In this document: positions 16,907 to 25,950 of the stretch, piece after piece
Numbering within the stretch: the stretch's first letter is position 1
Layout: every line of letters begins with the position of its first letter
Origin: MPNP01 sp965116235
Lineage (GTDB): Bacteria; Pseudomonadota; Alphaproteobacteria; Rhodobacterales; Rhodobacteraceae
Reading direction: 5' to 3'
DNA length: 64,000 bases
Assembly (NCBI GenBank): GCA_965116235.1
Contig: OZ220496.1
Location: 186,001 to 250,000, forward strand
Position numbers and translations under genes: made by a program
The notes under the pieces: generated by a model
Told to the model about the DNA's origin: nothing
Database searches by the model: none
The model's input: the letters and a program-made list of their open reading frames with translations, nothing else

Positions 16907-17883
16907 GCTGTGACTCCTGAAGTGACCTGATGGCAATGAGCTTTGTGTACCGGAGACAGATCGACCTCAGGCGGTATGATATCGGTGCAGGCCGAGGTTG
17001 CCATGGGGCAGCGGGGAGCAAAGCGACACGCCAGAACAGGGTCTGTCGAAGTGGGCATTTGCCCCGGAATGGTGGTGAGTTCCTTGCCATCGCCTTGCGC
17101 TGTCGGAATACAGGCCAGCAAGCCGCGTGTGTAGGGATGGGCTGGAGACCGAAACAAATCCACGACTGGAGCGGTTTCAGCGATTCGACCGCAATACATG
17201 ATTGCGACGCGATCGGCGATGTTGGCAACGACACCAAGATCATGGGTAATGAACAGCATCGCCATGTTCATGTCCTGTTGAAGTTCGCGAAGCAAGGTCA
17301 GGATATACGCCTGAACGGTAACATCGAGGGCCGTTGTCGGTTCGTCGGCCATGAGGAGTCTGGGACGACACGCCAAGGCAATCGCGATCATGACTCGCTG
17401 TCGCTGCCCGCCGGACAGCTGGTGGGGATAGGCACGCAGCCTCAGTTCAGGCTCTGGCATACGAACTGCCGCCAGCAACTCCGTTGCTCGACTCATCGCA
17501 GCTTTTTTGCTGACGGATTCATGGGCCTGAATCATTTCGACAATCTGATCCCCGATCCGCATGACCGGATTGAGTGACGTCATGGGCTCCTGAAAGATCA
17601 TGGCAATGCCGCTTCCGGCGACCCGTCGGCGTTCCCGTCTCGACATGCTCACCAGATTCTGCCCGGCAAACTCGATACGACCGCCCTCGACTGTCACTTC
17701 CTGTTCTGGAAGCAGTCCCAAGACAGACAGCGCCGTGATGCTCTTGCCGCTGCCCGATTCACCAACAAGCGCAAGCGATTCACCCTCTTGAACCGAAAGT
17801 TCCAATCGATCGACAATTGTATGCGACCCTTCGGCCGTGTGAGCGACAAGATGCAAGTCATGGATATCAAGCAGATGCTTCAC
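16903..17883 (-). CDS. Oligopeptide/dipeptide ABC transporter ATPase, DppD/OppD type
   Basis: A 326-residue ATPase with Walker A GESGSGKS, Q-loop MIFQEPM, signature LSGGQRQR, Walker B LLMADEPTTALD, H-loop THD and the C-terminal ACRFAPRCPMATSAC Cys-rich oligopeptide-ABC motif. The gene overlaps both neighbours by four bases (ATGA), placing it firmly in the dppBCDF-mlrC transcript. Forms a heterodimer with the DppF-like subunit (family knowledge). Confidence 0.9.
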   Translation of the reverse strand: MKHLLDIHDLHLVAHTAEGSHTIVDRLELSVQEGESLALVGESGSGKSITALSVLGLLPEQEVTVEGGRIEFAGQNLVSMSRRERRRVAGSGIAMIFQEPMTSLNPVMRIGDQIVEMIQAHESVSKKAAMSRATELLAAVRMPEPELRLRAYPHQLSGGQRQRVMIAIALACRPRLLMADEPTTALDVTVQAYILTLLRELQQDMNMAMLFITHDLGVVANIADRVAIMYCGRIAETAPVVDLFRSPAHPYTRGLLACIPTAQGDGKELTTIPGQMPTSTDPVLACRFAPRCPMATSACTDIIPPEVDLSPVHKAHCHQVTSGVTA

Positions 17884-18737
17884 AGCCGACTCCTGTTCGC
17901 AAAGGCGGATTGCAGTCTAGGGTCCAGCCGGTCGCGGGCTGCATCGCCGACCAGGTTCAAGGAAAAGGCTGCCAAGGCAATCATGATGCCCGGAAACAGC
18001 AGCAACCATGGCGCACGGGTAATGTAGACCCGGGACTCGCTCAGCATGTTGCCCCAGGTCGGCGTTTCAGGCGGCACCCCAAGTCCGAGGAAATCCAGTG
18101 ACGCAGCCTGCAGCTGAGAAAAAGCAAACACGAAACTGGCTTGAACAAACAGCGGGGACATGAGGTTGGGCAGGATGTGCCGAAACACGATTCGTGACGT
18201 TCCAGCACCCATTGACAGTGCGGCGTCAACCCAGTTTTGGGCCTTGAGTCGGAGCGTCACACCAAAAACAATCCGCGCGGTCGTGGTCATGTAGACGATA
18301 CCGATGGCAAGAATGGAGTTTTCCACGCCGCGCCCGAGCACGACAATCAGGGCCAGGGCCAGCAGCAACGCCGGGAAAGCCATGAGCACATCCACGATTC
18401 GCATGAGCAGCAGTCCAAGACGGGGAAACAGGGCCGAAGTGACCCCGAAGGCGATGCCTCCGCCCAATGCAATGAAAACGACCCCGATTCCGATGAATGC
18501 CGCCATTCTTGAACCATGAACAACTCTCGAGAAGGTGTCCCGTCCGTAATGGTCGGTTCCGAACCAGTAATCGGAATTCGGAGGTGTCAGCCGATCCAGA
18601 GGATTGATTGCGTGCGGATCAAACGGCGACAGCAAGGGCGCGAACAGCGCACAGACTGCAAGAACGGCGATGATCGCAAGGCCAAAGGCGGCAAGCGAGC
18701 GTCCGCCGAGACCGGAGTGCAAGGAATTGTTCGTCAC
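17880..18737 (-). CDS. Dipeptide ABC transporter permease, DppC type
   Basis: A 285-residue membrane protein with about six hydrophobic segments, an N-terminal cytoplasmic tail, the PNSDYWFGTDHYGRD segment typical of DppC/OppC and the EAA loop (DAALSMGAGTSRIVFRHILPN) that contacts the ATPases. Overlaps both flanking genes by four bases. Partner of the DppB-type permease. Confidence 0.9.
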   Translation of the reverse strand: MTNNSLHSGLGGRSLAAFGLAIIAVLAVCALFAPLLSPFDPHAINPLDRLTPPNSDYWFGTDHYGRDTFSRVVHGSRMAAFIGIGVVFIALGGGIAFGVTSALFPRLGLLLMRIVDVLMAFPALLLALALIVVLGRGVENSILAIGIVYMTTTARIVFGVTLRLKAQNWVDAALSMGAGTSRIVFRHILPNLMSPLFVQASFVFAFSQLQAASLDFLGLGVPPETPTWGNMLSESRVYITRAPWLLLFPGIMIALAAFSLNLVGDAARDRLDPRLQSAFANRSRL

Positions 18738-19681
18738 TGCAACTGCACCCTCGGATCAAGCCAGGCGTAAAGAATATCGACAATGAGATTGATCGTCAGA
18801 TACAGCAATACGATCATGAGGATTGTTCCTTGTATGACCGGATAGTCACGTCGAAGAATCGACTGCACGACCATCCGGCCAACTCCGGGAAGGGAGAACA
18901 CGGTTTCGGTCACAACCGCCTCGGAGATCAACGCAGCAACAGTGAAACCGATGGCCGAAACAACAGTGAGCAACGCGTTGCGGAAAACATGCCGAACCAC
19001 CACGGCCAAAGGATGAATGCCCTTAGCCCGTGCCGTGCGGACATAGTCCTCGCGATAGACATCGAGCATACTGGCTCGAGTGAGACGAATGATGAGAGCG
19101 GCATTCGGAGCCGCAAGTGCCAATGACGGAAGCAGCAAGTAACGCAGATTGGCAAGCCCTCCCTCTCCGAAAATGGAAGGATAGCCCGAGCTTGGAAGCC
19201 AGCCGAGTGTGGCGGCAAAAATGAGGATCAAGTAGAGTCCGACCCAGAAGGTCGGCACCGATGCCAGAAACATGGCTATTCCGGACAGGCTCTGATCAAG
19301 CCAGCTTCCCCGTTTTGCTGCTGCAAGCATGCCAATCGGGAGTCCGATCAGGATTATCCAGACCATCGAGATGGTTGCAAGCAGGATGCTCGTTTCCAGA
19401 CCATCGATTATCAGGTCAAGAACCGGGACCTGGAAGAAGATGGACTGGCCCAGGTCACCTTGAATGGCGGCCGACAGCCAGATGAGGTATTGCTGCAGCA
19501 GGGATTTTTCGAGACCCATCTCGACCCGCAGTGCGGCAATGGCCTCGGGCGTGGCCTGGTCACCGAGCATGACTGCTGCCGGATCGCCTGGAATCAGCCG
19601 CACGAATGCAAAAACGATCAGTGACGCTGCAAGCAATGTGGGCATGAACACACCGATCCGGCGAATCAGGTAGCGGGTCAC
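18734..19681 (-). CDS. Dipeptide ABC transporter permease, DppB type
   Basis: A 315-residue permease with an N-terminal MTRYLIRRIG start typical of DppB/OppB/GsiC, a periplasmic loop containing LIPGDPAAVMLG, and the EAA loop (DYVRTARAKGIHPLAVVVRHVFRNA). About six membrane segments. It follows the binding-protein gene after a 123-base gap containing a strong hairpin, and overlaps dppC. Confidence 0.9.
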   Translation of the reverse strand: MTRYLIRRIGVFMPTLLAASLIVFAFVRLIPGDPAAVMLGDQATPEAIAALRVEMGLEKSLLQQYLIWLSAAIQGDLGQSIFFQVPVLDLIIDGLETSILLATISMVWIILIGLPIGMLAAAKRGSWLDQSLSGIAMFLASVPTFWVGLYLILIFAATLGWLPSSGYPSIFGEGGLANLRYLLLPSLALAAPNAALIIRLTRASMLDVYREDYVRTARAKGIHPLAVVVRHVFRNALLTVVSAIGFTVAALISEAVVTETVFSLPGVGRMVVQSILRRDYPVIQGTILMIVLLYLTINLIVDILYAWLDPRVQLQ

Positions 19682-19760
19682 ATCACTCTTTCGTTGGTTT
19701 CTGGCTTTTCAGGCCGATCGAAATGCCTTCCGACCGATCTGGGAACGGCATCCGGTCAGG

Positions 19761-19789
19761 CCGGTGCCCCGCAGGATACGGGGCACCGG
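19761..19789 (-). promoter_or_regulatory. Intercistronic hairpin between dppA and dppB
   Basis: An exact 11-bp stem (CCGGTGCCCCG / CGGGGCACCGG) closes a 7-base loop in the 123-base dppA-dppB gap. No T-run follows, so it is more likely an mRNA-stabilising or partial-termination structure that gives more binding protein than permease, a common arrangement in ABC importers (inference). Confidence 0.65.
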
Positions 19790-19804
19790 ATCACTTGTCA
19801 ATAA

Positions 19805-21358
19805 CTACTTCGATACACCCCAAAAGTGCGGCCATATCAGCGTAGTTTCCTCGATTCCCGAAAGAGACGGAGACGCGATGTTGTACGTATAGACATCACC
19901 CGTTTTCATGGTCGGAACCTGCTCGTAGATCAGCGCCTGGATATCCGCCCAGACCGACTTGCGGGCAGCCGGGTCGTTGGTTTCGGTGAACGCCGCTTTC
20001 AGCTCCTGCTTTTCGGGAGTTGCCCACCATCCCGGGTAGTTGTCGTTCATGACCGAAATCAGAATCGGATCCGGCACGAATCCATGATGCGTGAAAAAGA
20101 GGTCCCACTCTTCAGGCTGGGCACGTTTCTGGATGAGTGTGGCCCAATCGACAACGACCATCTGGACATTGATGCCCGCCTCCAGTAGCTGCCGTGTGAA
20201 CACAACGGCCTGATCATAGTGGAAGGCATAGTTTGTGGAGACCAGCAGCTTGATCGGGGTGCCGTCGTAACCGGCATCCTCGGCGAGTCCGGCGGCCTTT
20301 TCGGCATTGCCTTCGCTGAAGCTATGCGTTCCGGCATCGGAGTACCAGAAGTTACGATCCGGAAGGAAGGAACCGTTCGTACGCCATAACTTTTCCGGAC
20401 CAATTGAAACACGCAGGGCATCCTCCTTGTTCAGGGCGGCCTGAATGGCTCGTCGAAGCACAAAATTGTTCATCAACGGCCCGGCTTTTGAGTTTGCAAA
20501 GACAAGTCCGAAAATTGGACCACCGTTCAGAACAACACTTGTGGAGGCATCGGCATCAAGTTCGTCAATCAGGTCACTGGGCATGCTTTCGGCATAATCA
20601 TAGTCGCCGGCTCTCACGCCGTTGACCCGTGTGCCCGGATCGGGAACCGGAATGAATTGCAACCGGTCGAAATGTGCGGCTCTTTCGCCCGCATAGCCGC
20701 TGGCCTCTCCCGGCGGGCTTTGATAGCCATCGAACCTCACCAGTTCAACATGGCGATTGGGTCTCCATTCACTGAACATGTATGGTCCTGTTCCGATATA
20801 ATCCTCTGTTGCAATTGGAGAGCCGTCGGCGTTGGACGCGATACTGGCAGGATATATGGCTGGTCCGCCGTTGATGAATGCCATCAGGTTTTTCCACGGC
20901 CCGAAGGGGTTGCTGAAGGTTAGCGTAACTTCATGCGTTCCGGATGCGGAAACGTCCGCAACATTGGCAAAAAGCAACTTTCCACGCGAGCCGTGCTCGC
21001 CCCACCGCTTGAGCGAAGCAACCACATCCTCGGCTGTCATGGCTTGGCCATTATGAAAGACGACATCGTCGCGCAGGCGGATCGTAATGACCTTGCCGTC
21101 ATCGCTCGCTTCGTCTCCCGAAGCCAGCAAGGGTTGCGGCTCATAGTTGCCGTCAAAGGTATAGAGCCCCTCGAACATGTGATGGGCGATGGTCGTGGCC
21201 AGGTCAGAAGTCACGACATGCTGATCCAGACTTGGCGGCTCGCCGACGGTGGCGTAGCGCAAGGTCCCTTCGGCTTGTACGACAGTCGACGTCAAGGCGG
21301 CAACAGCGATGATGGCAGACGCGACAATCCATTGCATGTGAAACCGTATGATCTTCAT
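19805..21358 (-). CDS. Peptide ABC transporter substrate-binding protein (SBP_bac_5)
   Basis: A 517-residue periplasmic binding protein. The ATG at 21358 was chosen since GGGAGAG lies just upstream and it opens a signal peptide (hydrophobic core, cleavage after VVQA). An earlier ATG would add a non-signal tail. The family 5 signature region is seen in LRYATVGEPPSLDQH and RLRDDVVFHNGQAMTAEDVV. It captures peptides or related amides for the DppBCDF-type importer. First gene of the operon, divergently transcribed from the RpiR regulator. Confidence 0.9.
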   Translation of the reverse strand: MKIIRFHMQWIVASAIIAVAALTSTVVQAEGTLRYATVGEPPSLDQHVVTSDLATTIAHHMFEGLYTFDGNYEPQPLLASGDEASDDGKVITIRLRDDVVFHNGQAMTAEDVVASLKRWGEHGSRGKLLFANVADVSASGTHEVTLTFSNPFGPWKNLMAFINGGPAIYPASIASNADGSPIATEDYIGTGPYMFSEWRPNRHVELVRFDGYQSPPGEASGYAGERAAHFDRLQFIPVPDPGTRVNGVRAGDYDYAESMPSDLIDELDADASTSVVLNGGPIFGLVFANSKAGPLMNNFVLRRAIQAALNKEDALRVSIGPEKLWRTNGSFLPDRNFWYSDAGTHSFSEGNAEKAAGLAEDAGYDGTPIKLLVSTNYAFHYDQAVVFTRQLLEAGINVQMVVVDWATLIQKRAQPEEWDLFFTHHGFVPDPILISVMNDNYPGWWATPEKQELKAAFTETNDPAARKSVWADIQALIYEQVPTMKTGDVYTYNIASPSLSGIEETTLIWPHFWGVSK

Positions 21359-21421
21359 GATTCTCTCCCTAAAGATGTTAAATTGAACAAATTCAGGCTT
21401 TATGCCCAGTCGCATTGTAAA

Positions 21422-21484
21422 AATAATTTTCATGTTTTGCAATAATTATTTAAAAAATTAGGATTTATGGTAATAATTTTCATG
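21422..21484. promoter_or_regulatory. Pair of 13-bp direct repeats in the dppA-rpiR divergent promoter
   Basis: AATAATTTTCATG occurs at 21422-21434 and again at 21472-21484, exactly 50 bases apart (about five helical turns), in an AT-rich 190-base divergent intergenic region. Exact repetition on one face of the helix suggests binding sites for the adjacent RpiR-family regulator, possibly with looping. Function inferred from position only. Confidence 0.5.
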
Positions 21485-21549
21485 AATCGACAGAGAGGCC
21501 GACCTGCTAATGTTGTTTGCAGAATTCCAATGGAGGGGGAGGTAAAGAA

Positions 21550-22440
21550 TTGTCCGCTCAGTCCAATGTTGTCGCAGAGGATTTGCTGTTTCGCATTAGC
21601 CGGCTAGCCCCGACCATGCATCCAGCAGAACGAAGGGTGGCAAACCTTATGCTTGAGGACATGGAGTTTGCCGTTCATGCACGCACGACCGAGATTGCGG
21701 CCCGCGCTCGGGTGAGTGCGGCTTCGGTGACCCGATTCTGTCGAACCGTCGGTTGTGACGGCTTGCGTGAACTGAAACTGGAGCTGGCTCGAATTCAGGC
21801 CGTCGGAGAACGGTATCTTCGTCCCCGAAACATCAAGATCAGTGACAGCGAGGCCATCACCGAGGTGATGGCTCAGATCCACCTTTCGCTTGAAGCCCTG
21901 ATGGAGCAGGTATCCGACAATGATATCAAGCGCTTGGCAACCATCGTGGCCAAGGCCGAGCGACTGGTCATCTTCGGCGGTGGGGGTGGGTCCTCCATGG
22001 CAGCATTGGAGGCAGAAAACCGATTCTTCCGGCTTGGCATGCATGCAACGGCCTGCAACGATGCCCAGCTCCAATTGATGATGGCCGCGACCCTAACCGC
22101 TGGAGACACGCTTCTGGTTCTGTCCATAACGGGTCGGTACGATCCAATAATCCAAGCCGCTGAGGTCGCTGGACAATATGGTGCACATACGATCGCGTTC
22201 ACGGCACCGAATTCTCCGCTATCTCGTGCGACTGCGGATGCGGTTACGTTCCATGCAGAAGAGCCCGAGAGCATTTTTGTGCCAACGCCGGCACGTTATG
22301 CTCTTATCGCCCTGATCGACATTTTGGCCTACGAAGTGGCAAAACTGCGTGGCAAGACGGCAGTGGAGTCGATGCGCCGCATAAAGTATCAACTGGTGCA
22401 TACCCGCGACAAAGATGACACGGAACCACTCGGTGATTGA
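21550..22440 (+). CDS. RpiR/MurR-family transcriptional regulator with SIS domain
   Basis: A 296-residue regulator. The TTG at 21550 is preferred because a very strong Shine-Dalgarno (GGAGGGGGAGG) lies 5-15 bases upstream; the alternative TTG at 21517 has none. The N-terminal helix-turn-helix covers about residues 15-85 (TEIAARARVSAASVTRFCR). The C-terminal SIS domain begins near residue 130 (LVIFGGGGGSSMAALEAENRFFRLG), which in this family binds a phosphosugar or other small ligand. It probably controls the divergent dpp-mlrC operon, an association seen repeatedly for MlrC cassettes (inference from context). Confidence 0.85.
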   Translation: MSAQSNVVAEDLLFRISRLAPTMHPAERRVANLMLEDMEFAVHARTTEIAARARVSAASVTRFCRTVGCDGLRELKLELARIQAVGERYLRPRNIKISDSEAITEVMAQIHLSLEALMEQVSDNDIKRLATIVAKAERLVIFGGGGGSSMAALEAENRFFRLGMHATACNDAQLQLMMAATLTAGDTLLVLSITGRYDPIIQAAEVAGQYGAHTIAFTAPNSPLSRATADAVTFHAEEPESIFVPTPARYALIALIDILAYEVAKLRGKTAVESMRRIKYQLVHTRDKDDTEPLGD

Positions 22441-22703
22441 CAAACGGAACATCCGCCGTCGTTCATCCACAAGGTGCCATGATCCCTTTCGACGCAACGG
22501 GTTTCAAACTTGTCCTTGCACGGTGTTTTGCAAGAGCCGAAATGATGAGCAAGGGAGGGGGCATAACTGGAACTTCCAGCCAGAATCACGACATTCGGAA
22601 GAAGACGGGAGCATCATGTGTTTGATGCCTCTGAAGGATCACGTTTGAAGAGCCGGTGAGTTTGTTTTTATCGACAACATGTTTCCAAGTGCTCTTACCA
22701 GCT

Positions 22704-22904
22704 AGTGGTCAGTAAAAAACAAAAGATTTCAATTCTGGTGATGTGTAATCGGCTGTTTTCAGTCATTCCAGTATCTTTGTGGCTCGTGGACGGATCCTGA
22801 CCACACTGAGGGCAAGTCGATCCGGTCAGTTATGTAGAACACAACGCATGTCGATCTGACCAAGTTCTGAAACGTTAGTAGCAAATGATTAAAACGGACC
22901 ACTA
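22704..22904. mobile_element. MITE copy 2, about 201 bp
   Basis: Non-coding element with terminal inverted repeats TAGTGGTC(A)GT... and ...ACGGACCACTA, both ending in TA. Related to 11763-11962 along its length. Its right end is shared with the left end of the IS630-type element: the two meet at a single TA (22903-22904), so one inserted exactly at the border of the other. Confidence 0.7.
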
Positions 22905-24146
22905 GTGGTTGGGCATTGTTGAATTGCGAATTGAAGAGTGCGTGTCGGTCCTGTCGCTGCCGAGGGTTGACTTGAGCCCGGATGGCCGGTAATCTGGCCC
23001 CGAACCTAAAACCGGATCGAACCGCGGGAACGTTCGGATGGGATCTGAACCGGCTTGTCCCGGACCCGCCCACCGATCATCGCTATTCGGAGCAGTAGGT
23101 ATGAACAAGACACAGATCAGACGCGAGAAATGGCGTGTTCGGCTGGATGAGTCGGAACGCGGGGAGTTGAAGGCCGTGATCGATGCGGGCCGGGGGTCGG
23201 CGGAGCGGCGGCGGTGTGTGGAAGAGGGTCTGGAGGCCGCCCTGGAGCGCCGCGTGCAGGCGAGCCGCAAGCCGCGCAAGCTGGACGGGGCCGGAGAAGC
23301 CGCCCTGACAATGATCGCCTGTTCGGACCCGCCGGAGGGACGTGCAGGCTGGACTTTGGCCCTGCTGGGCGAGCATCTGGGCGAGATGGGCGTGGTGGAC
23401 AGCATCTCGACCGAAACGGTGCGGGGGGGGGCGTTAAAAAAACGCCTTGAAGCCGTGGCGGTCCCGTTCCTGGTGCATCCCACCCCGAGCGAGCGCCGAC
23501 TTCGTGGCGGCCATGGAGGATGTCCTGGATGTCTATCACCCGGACTTCGACGACGATACCGTCCTGGTGTGCGTCGACGAAGTGTCCAAGCAACTGACGA
23601 AGGAGGTGCGTACGGCGGTGCCGATGGAACCAGGACAGCCGGCGCGCATCGACTGCGAGTATGAGCGCAACGGCACGGCCAACCTGTTCATGGTGTGTGC
23701 TCCGCTGCTGGGCTGGCGTCATGTGAAGGTGACCGAGCGCCGCACCACGGCGGACTTCGGGACCCGGCTGGCGGACCTGGCGAATGTGCACTTTCCGAAC
23801 CGGAAGATCGTGCTGGTGATGGACAACCTGAACACACACAAGCTGTCGAGCCGGTATCATGTCTATCCGCCCAAGAAGGCCCGGCGGCTGAGCCGACGCT
23901 TTGAGGTCCACCACACGCCCAAGCACGGGAGCGGACTGAACATCCCGGAAAGCGAGATCAGCGTGTTGAACCGCCAGTGTCTGTCTCGGCGTCTGGCGGA
24001 TCGGGAGACGCCAACCCGCGAGGTGGCGGCATGGCCGGCGGCGATCAATGCGGACCCGCGTCCGGTGAAGTGGCGGTTTACGGTGGCCGAGGCGCACATC
24101 AAGCTGCATTCCCTTTACCCGGCAATTCAATAATGCCAGACTACTA
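22903..24146 (+). mobile_element. IS630-type insertion sequence, about 1.24 kb
   Basis: Bounded by 25-base imperfect inverted repeats (left 22903-22927, right 24122-24146, 21 of 25 positions matching by eye; shared core GGCATT-TTGAATTGC). TA at each outer edge matches the TA target preference of IS630/Tc1 elements. It contains one transposase gene split into two frames. A truncated copy lies at 25988-26427 in the opposite orientation with the same right-end repeat. Confidence 0.8.
23101..24133 (+). pseudogene. IS630-family transposase, split by a frame change
   Basis: The first frame (ATG 23101) encodes the N-terminal helix-turn-helix part up to about 23445. The second (visible from 23447) encodes the catalytic half: VCVDE (first Asp), the VMDNLNTHK segment (second Asp) and HHTPKHGSGLNIPESEIS (terminal Glu), the DDE triad of IS630. 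To join them the ribosome would need a net +1 shift near G9 (23423-23431) and A7 (23436-23442). This could be programmed slippage or an inactivating indel; the homopolymers make both plausible. The C-terminal half is nearly identical to the truncated copy at 26001-26405, implying recent activity. Confidence 0.75.
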
Positions 24147-24230
24147 GCTACTCCAGCCCCTTAATTTATGCAATATGGGCTCAATTTTTTTCAGATTTTT
24201 ATATGCCCTACACATTTGACATTGGCGGGC

Positions 24231-24494
24231 ATGAAAACTATGCACCGCCGGGCCAGCAAGCTTTACACCGAGACCAAGGGTCGGGTGGACGACACCCGCG
24301 ATCCGGTGTCGTATCACATCTTGGCGGTCTGTCATGCGGCCCTGGATCGCGGGGACTCGAACATCATCATCCTGCAAAACCAGAGCAACATTACGCGGCG
24401 GCAAGCTTTACTGGACGAACTGCGGGAGCGGACTGGCAAGCTCTTTCCTGCCATAACCGCAGTCTTGAACTTGGCTCATCCCGCCAACACTTGA
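24231..24494 (+). CDS. Small hypothetical protein
   Basis: An 87-residue frame beginning MKTMHRRASKLYTET, basic at the start, then helical and rich in Leu, Asn and Gln. No family recognised. There is no obvious ribosome-binding site. It lies between the IS630 element and the coiled-coil gene and could be a decayed remnant. Confidence 0.35.
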   Translation: MKTMHRRASKLYTETKGRVDDTRDPVSYHILAVCHAALDRGDSNIIILQNQSNITRRQALLDELRERTGKLFPAITAVLNLAHPANT

Positions 24495-24536
24495 TATAAG
24501 CAAACTAAAAAGAACTACATGCGCAAGGAGAATAAA

Positions 24537-24878
24537 ATGGAATCAGGTCCAGAGGATTTTAGAAAAGCAATAAACGAACTCAAAGATGCCATGTATATTC
24601 GGTTCGAGAAACAGGATGAATTTCTTGCTAAGCGGTTCAAGGAACAAGACAGATTCATTGTCGATAGCCTAGCCAAACAAGATAAAAAAACCGCCGCTGA
24701 GATCAAGAAAGTTCAGTTGGCGGTAGTGTCTCAGTTTGAATATAATTTACGTACTACTTCCCCACATGATCGTGATTTCTATGGTTCAATAATTCAAACT
24801 GAGACACTACCCAGCTGGCGGTTGTCGCAGATGTTCAACCGATACTCGAAAATCACGAAGACAGAACCCGCGCGTTAG
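24537..24878 (+). CDS. Coiled-coil protein whose 3' part is altered by a small palindromic insertion
   Basis: Starts at ATG 24537 behind AAGGAG. The first 60 residues are a charged helical coiled coil with RFEKQDEFL / RFKEQDRFI heptad-like repeats. At 24723 an 88-base element with 20-bp perfect inverted ends interrupts the frame and supplies a new tail. Beyond the element a different frame resumes what looks like the original ending (QLAVVADVQPILENHEDRT, stop near 24888). The intact protein was probably about 90 residues. Function unknown. Confidence 0.5.
   Translation: MESGPEDFRKAINELKDAMYIRFEKQDEFLAKRFKEQDRFIVDSLAKQDKKTAAEIKKVQLAVVSQFEYNLRTTSPHDRDFYGSIIQTETLPSWRLSQMFNRYSKITKTEPAR
24723..24810. 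mobile_element. 88-bp palindromic mini-element
   Basis: GTAGTGTCTCAGTTTGAAT at the left is repeated inverted at the right end (24791-24810), with about 48 bases between. CAGTTGGCGGT just before and CAGCTGGCGGT just after are near-identical and could be a target duplication or a pre-existing coding repeat. Looks like a non-autonomous MITE of a different family from the 200-bp elements. Confidence 0.65.
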
Positions 24879-24901
24879 AACCCGCTTGAAAGGACTGACG
24901 T

Positions 24902-25408
24902 ATGCCGGATGAAACCGATAACTCGGGCGAGATGCTGCAAGGCCTGATCCGCCTGCTACTGATCTTGGCATTGCCCCTCGGACTGGCTTACCCGGCCAGC
25001 GGTCAAGGCCCTGAGGACTCCTTCAGGATTTTTAACGACAAAGAAGCCTACGCCCACAGTCTATGGTTAGAGGTCTGTTCCGAGAGAATAACTTCGACTG
25101 AATGGACGGAAATTACTAACCAATATCGGCTTTATGACGACAGATTCAAGCAAATGGCCGATCTAACGGAAGCATGTATTTTGTCGTTCGGCACCCTTAC
25201 CCCTTTTTTGTGCCGTGATGCCATTAATAGGACCCATAAGGGCATGATACCTACGATTGACGCTGTCACTGCCTACTTTGAAAGAATAGGCGAAAGCAAG
25301 TATCAGCAGTGCTTCTCCCTGTGGCATTTCTACCTCCAGTCTAGAATTGATGTGCTTGCCTATCTCGAAATCGAACTGGAATCCTACATCCGACAGGGGA
25401 ACGATTGA
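24902..25408 (+). CDS. Small exported protein, member 1 of a decayed tandem family
   Basis: 168 residues. An N-terminal signal peptide ends near YPASGQ; either the ATG at 24902 or the one at 24932 could be used, and the paralogue next door supports the shorter start. The mature domain is helical and acidic, with conserved features shared with the next copy: DKEAYAHSLWLEVCSERI, DAINRTH, and the ending LWHFYLQSRIDVL...ELE. Cys residues may form disulfides. Family and function are not recognised. It appears to be the only intact member of the cluster. Confidence 0.55.
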   Translation: MPDETDNSGEMLQGLIRLLLILALPLGLAYPASGQGPEDSFRIFNDKEAYAHSLWLEVCSERITSTEWTEITNQYRLYDDRFKQMADLTEACILSFGTLTPFLCRDAINRTHKGMIPTIDAVTAYFERIGESKYQQCFSLWHFYLQSRIDVLAYLEIELESYIRQGND

Positions 25409-25416
25409 GGGCAACC

Positions 25417-25869
25417 ATGAAACGACTGCTATTGCCCTGGTTATTGATCTTCGACTTGGCTTACTCGGCCAGCGGGCAGGCCCCTGAGAACTCCCTCAAG
25501 ATTTTTATCGATAAAGAACAATACGCCGAAAATCTATGGCAGGAGGTCTGTTCCGAGAGAATAGACTGGTCGACCGACTGGCTGGAATGGAATGCCCGGC
25601 GGCAGCTTTATAGAGACAGATTCGAGCAAATGATCAATCTATTAAAAGCATGTAATGCGTCCAGCATCATTGTTAGATGAGTGCATTGATGCCATTAATA
25701 GGACCCATGATGACATGATGCCCGCGATTGAAGCTTTCACTGCCCACTTTGAAAAAAAGACTCTCAGCAGTGCTTGTCCCTGTGGCATTTCTACACCCAA
25801 GCTAGAATTGATGTGCTTGCCGTGCTCAATTCCGAACTGGAATTTTACATCTTGCGGGGGGACGATTGA
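25417..25869 (+). pseudogene. Exported protein, member 2 (frameshifted)
   Basis: Paralogue of 24902-25408. It starts at ATG 25417 with signal peptide MKRLLLPWLLIFDLAYSASGQ and follows its sibling to about 25665. The homology then moves to another frame (DECIDAINRTHDDMMPAIEAFT) and near 25765 to a third (QQCLSLWHFYTQARIDVL, ending at TGA 25867-25869). Two indels therefore inactivate it. Confidence 0.7.
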
Positions 25870-25950
25870 GGACACCCGCGATTTCTTGCCGAAAAACCGA
25901 AAGGCAAGGTCGCAAAGCGTCCGTTTGCATATAACCAATTGGAGGTAAAA

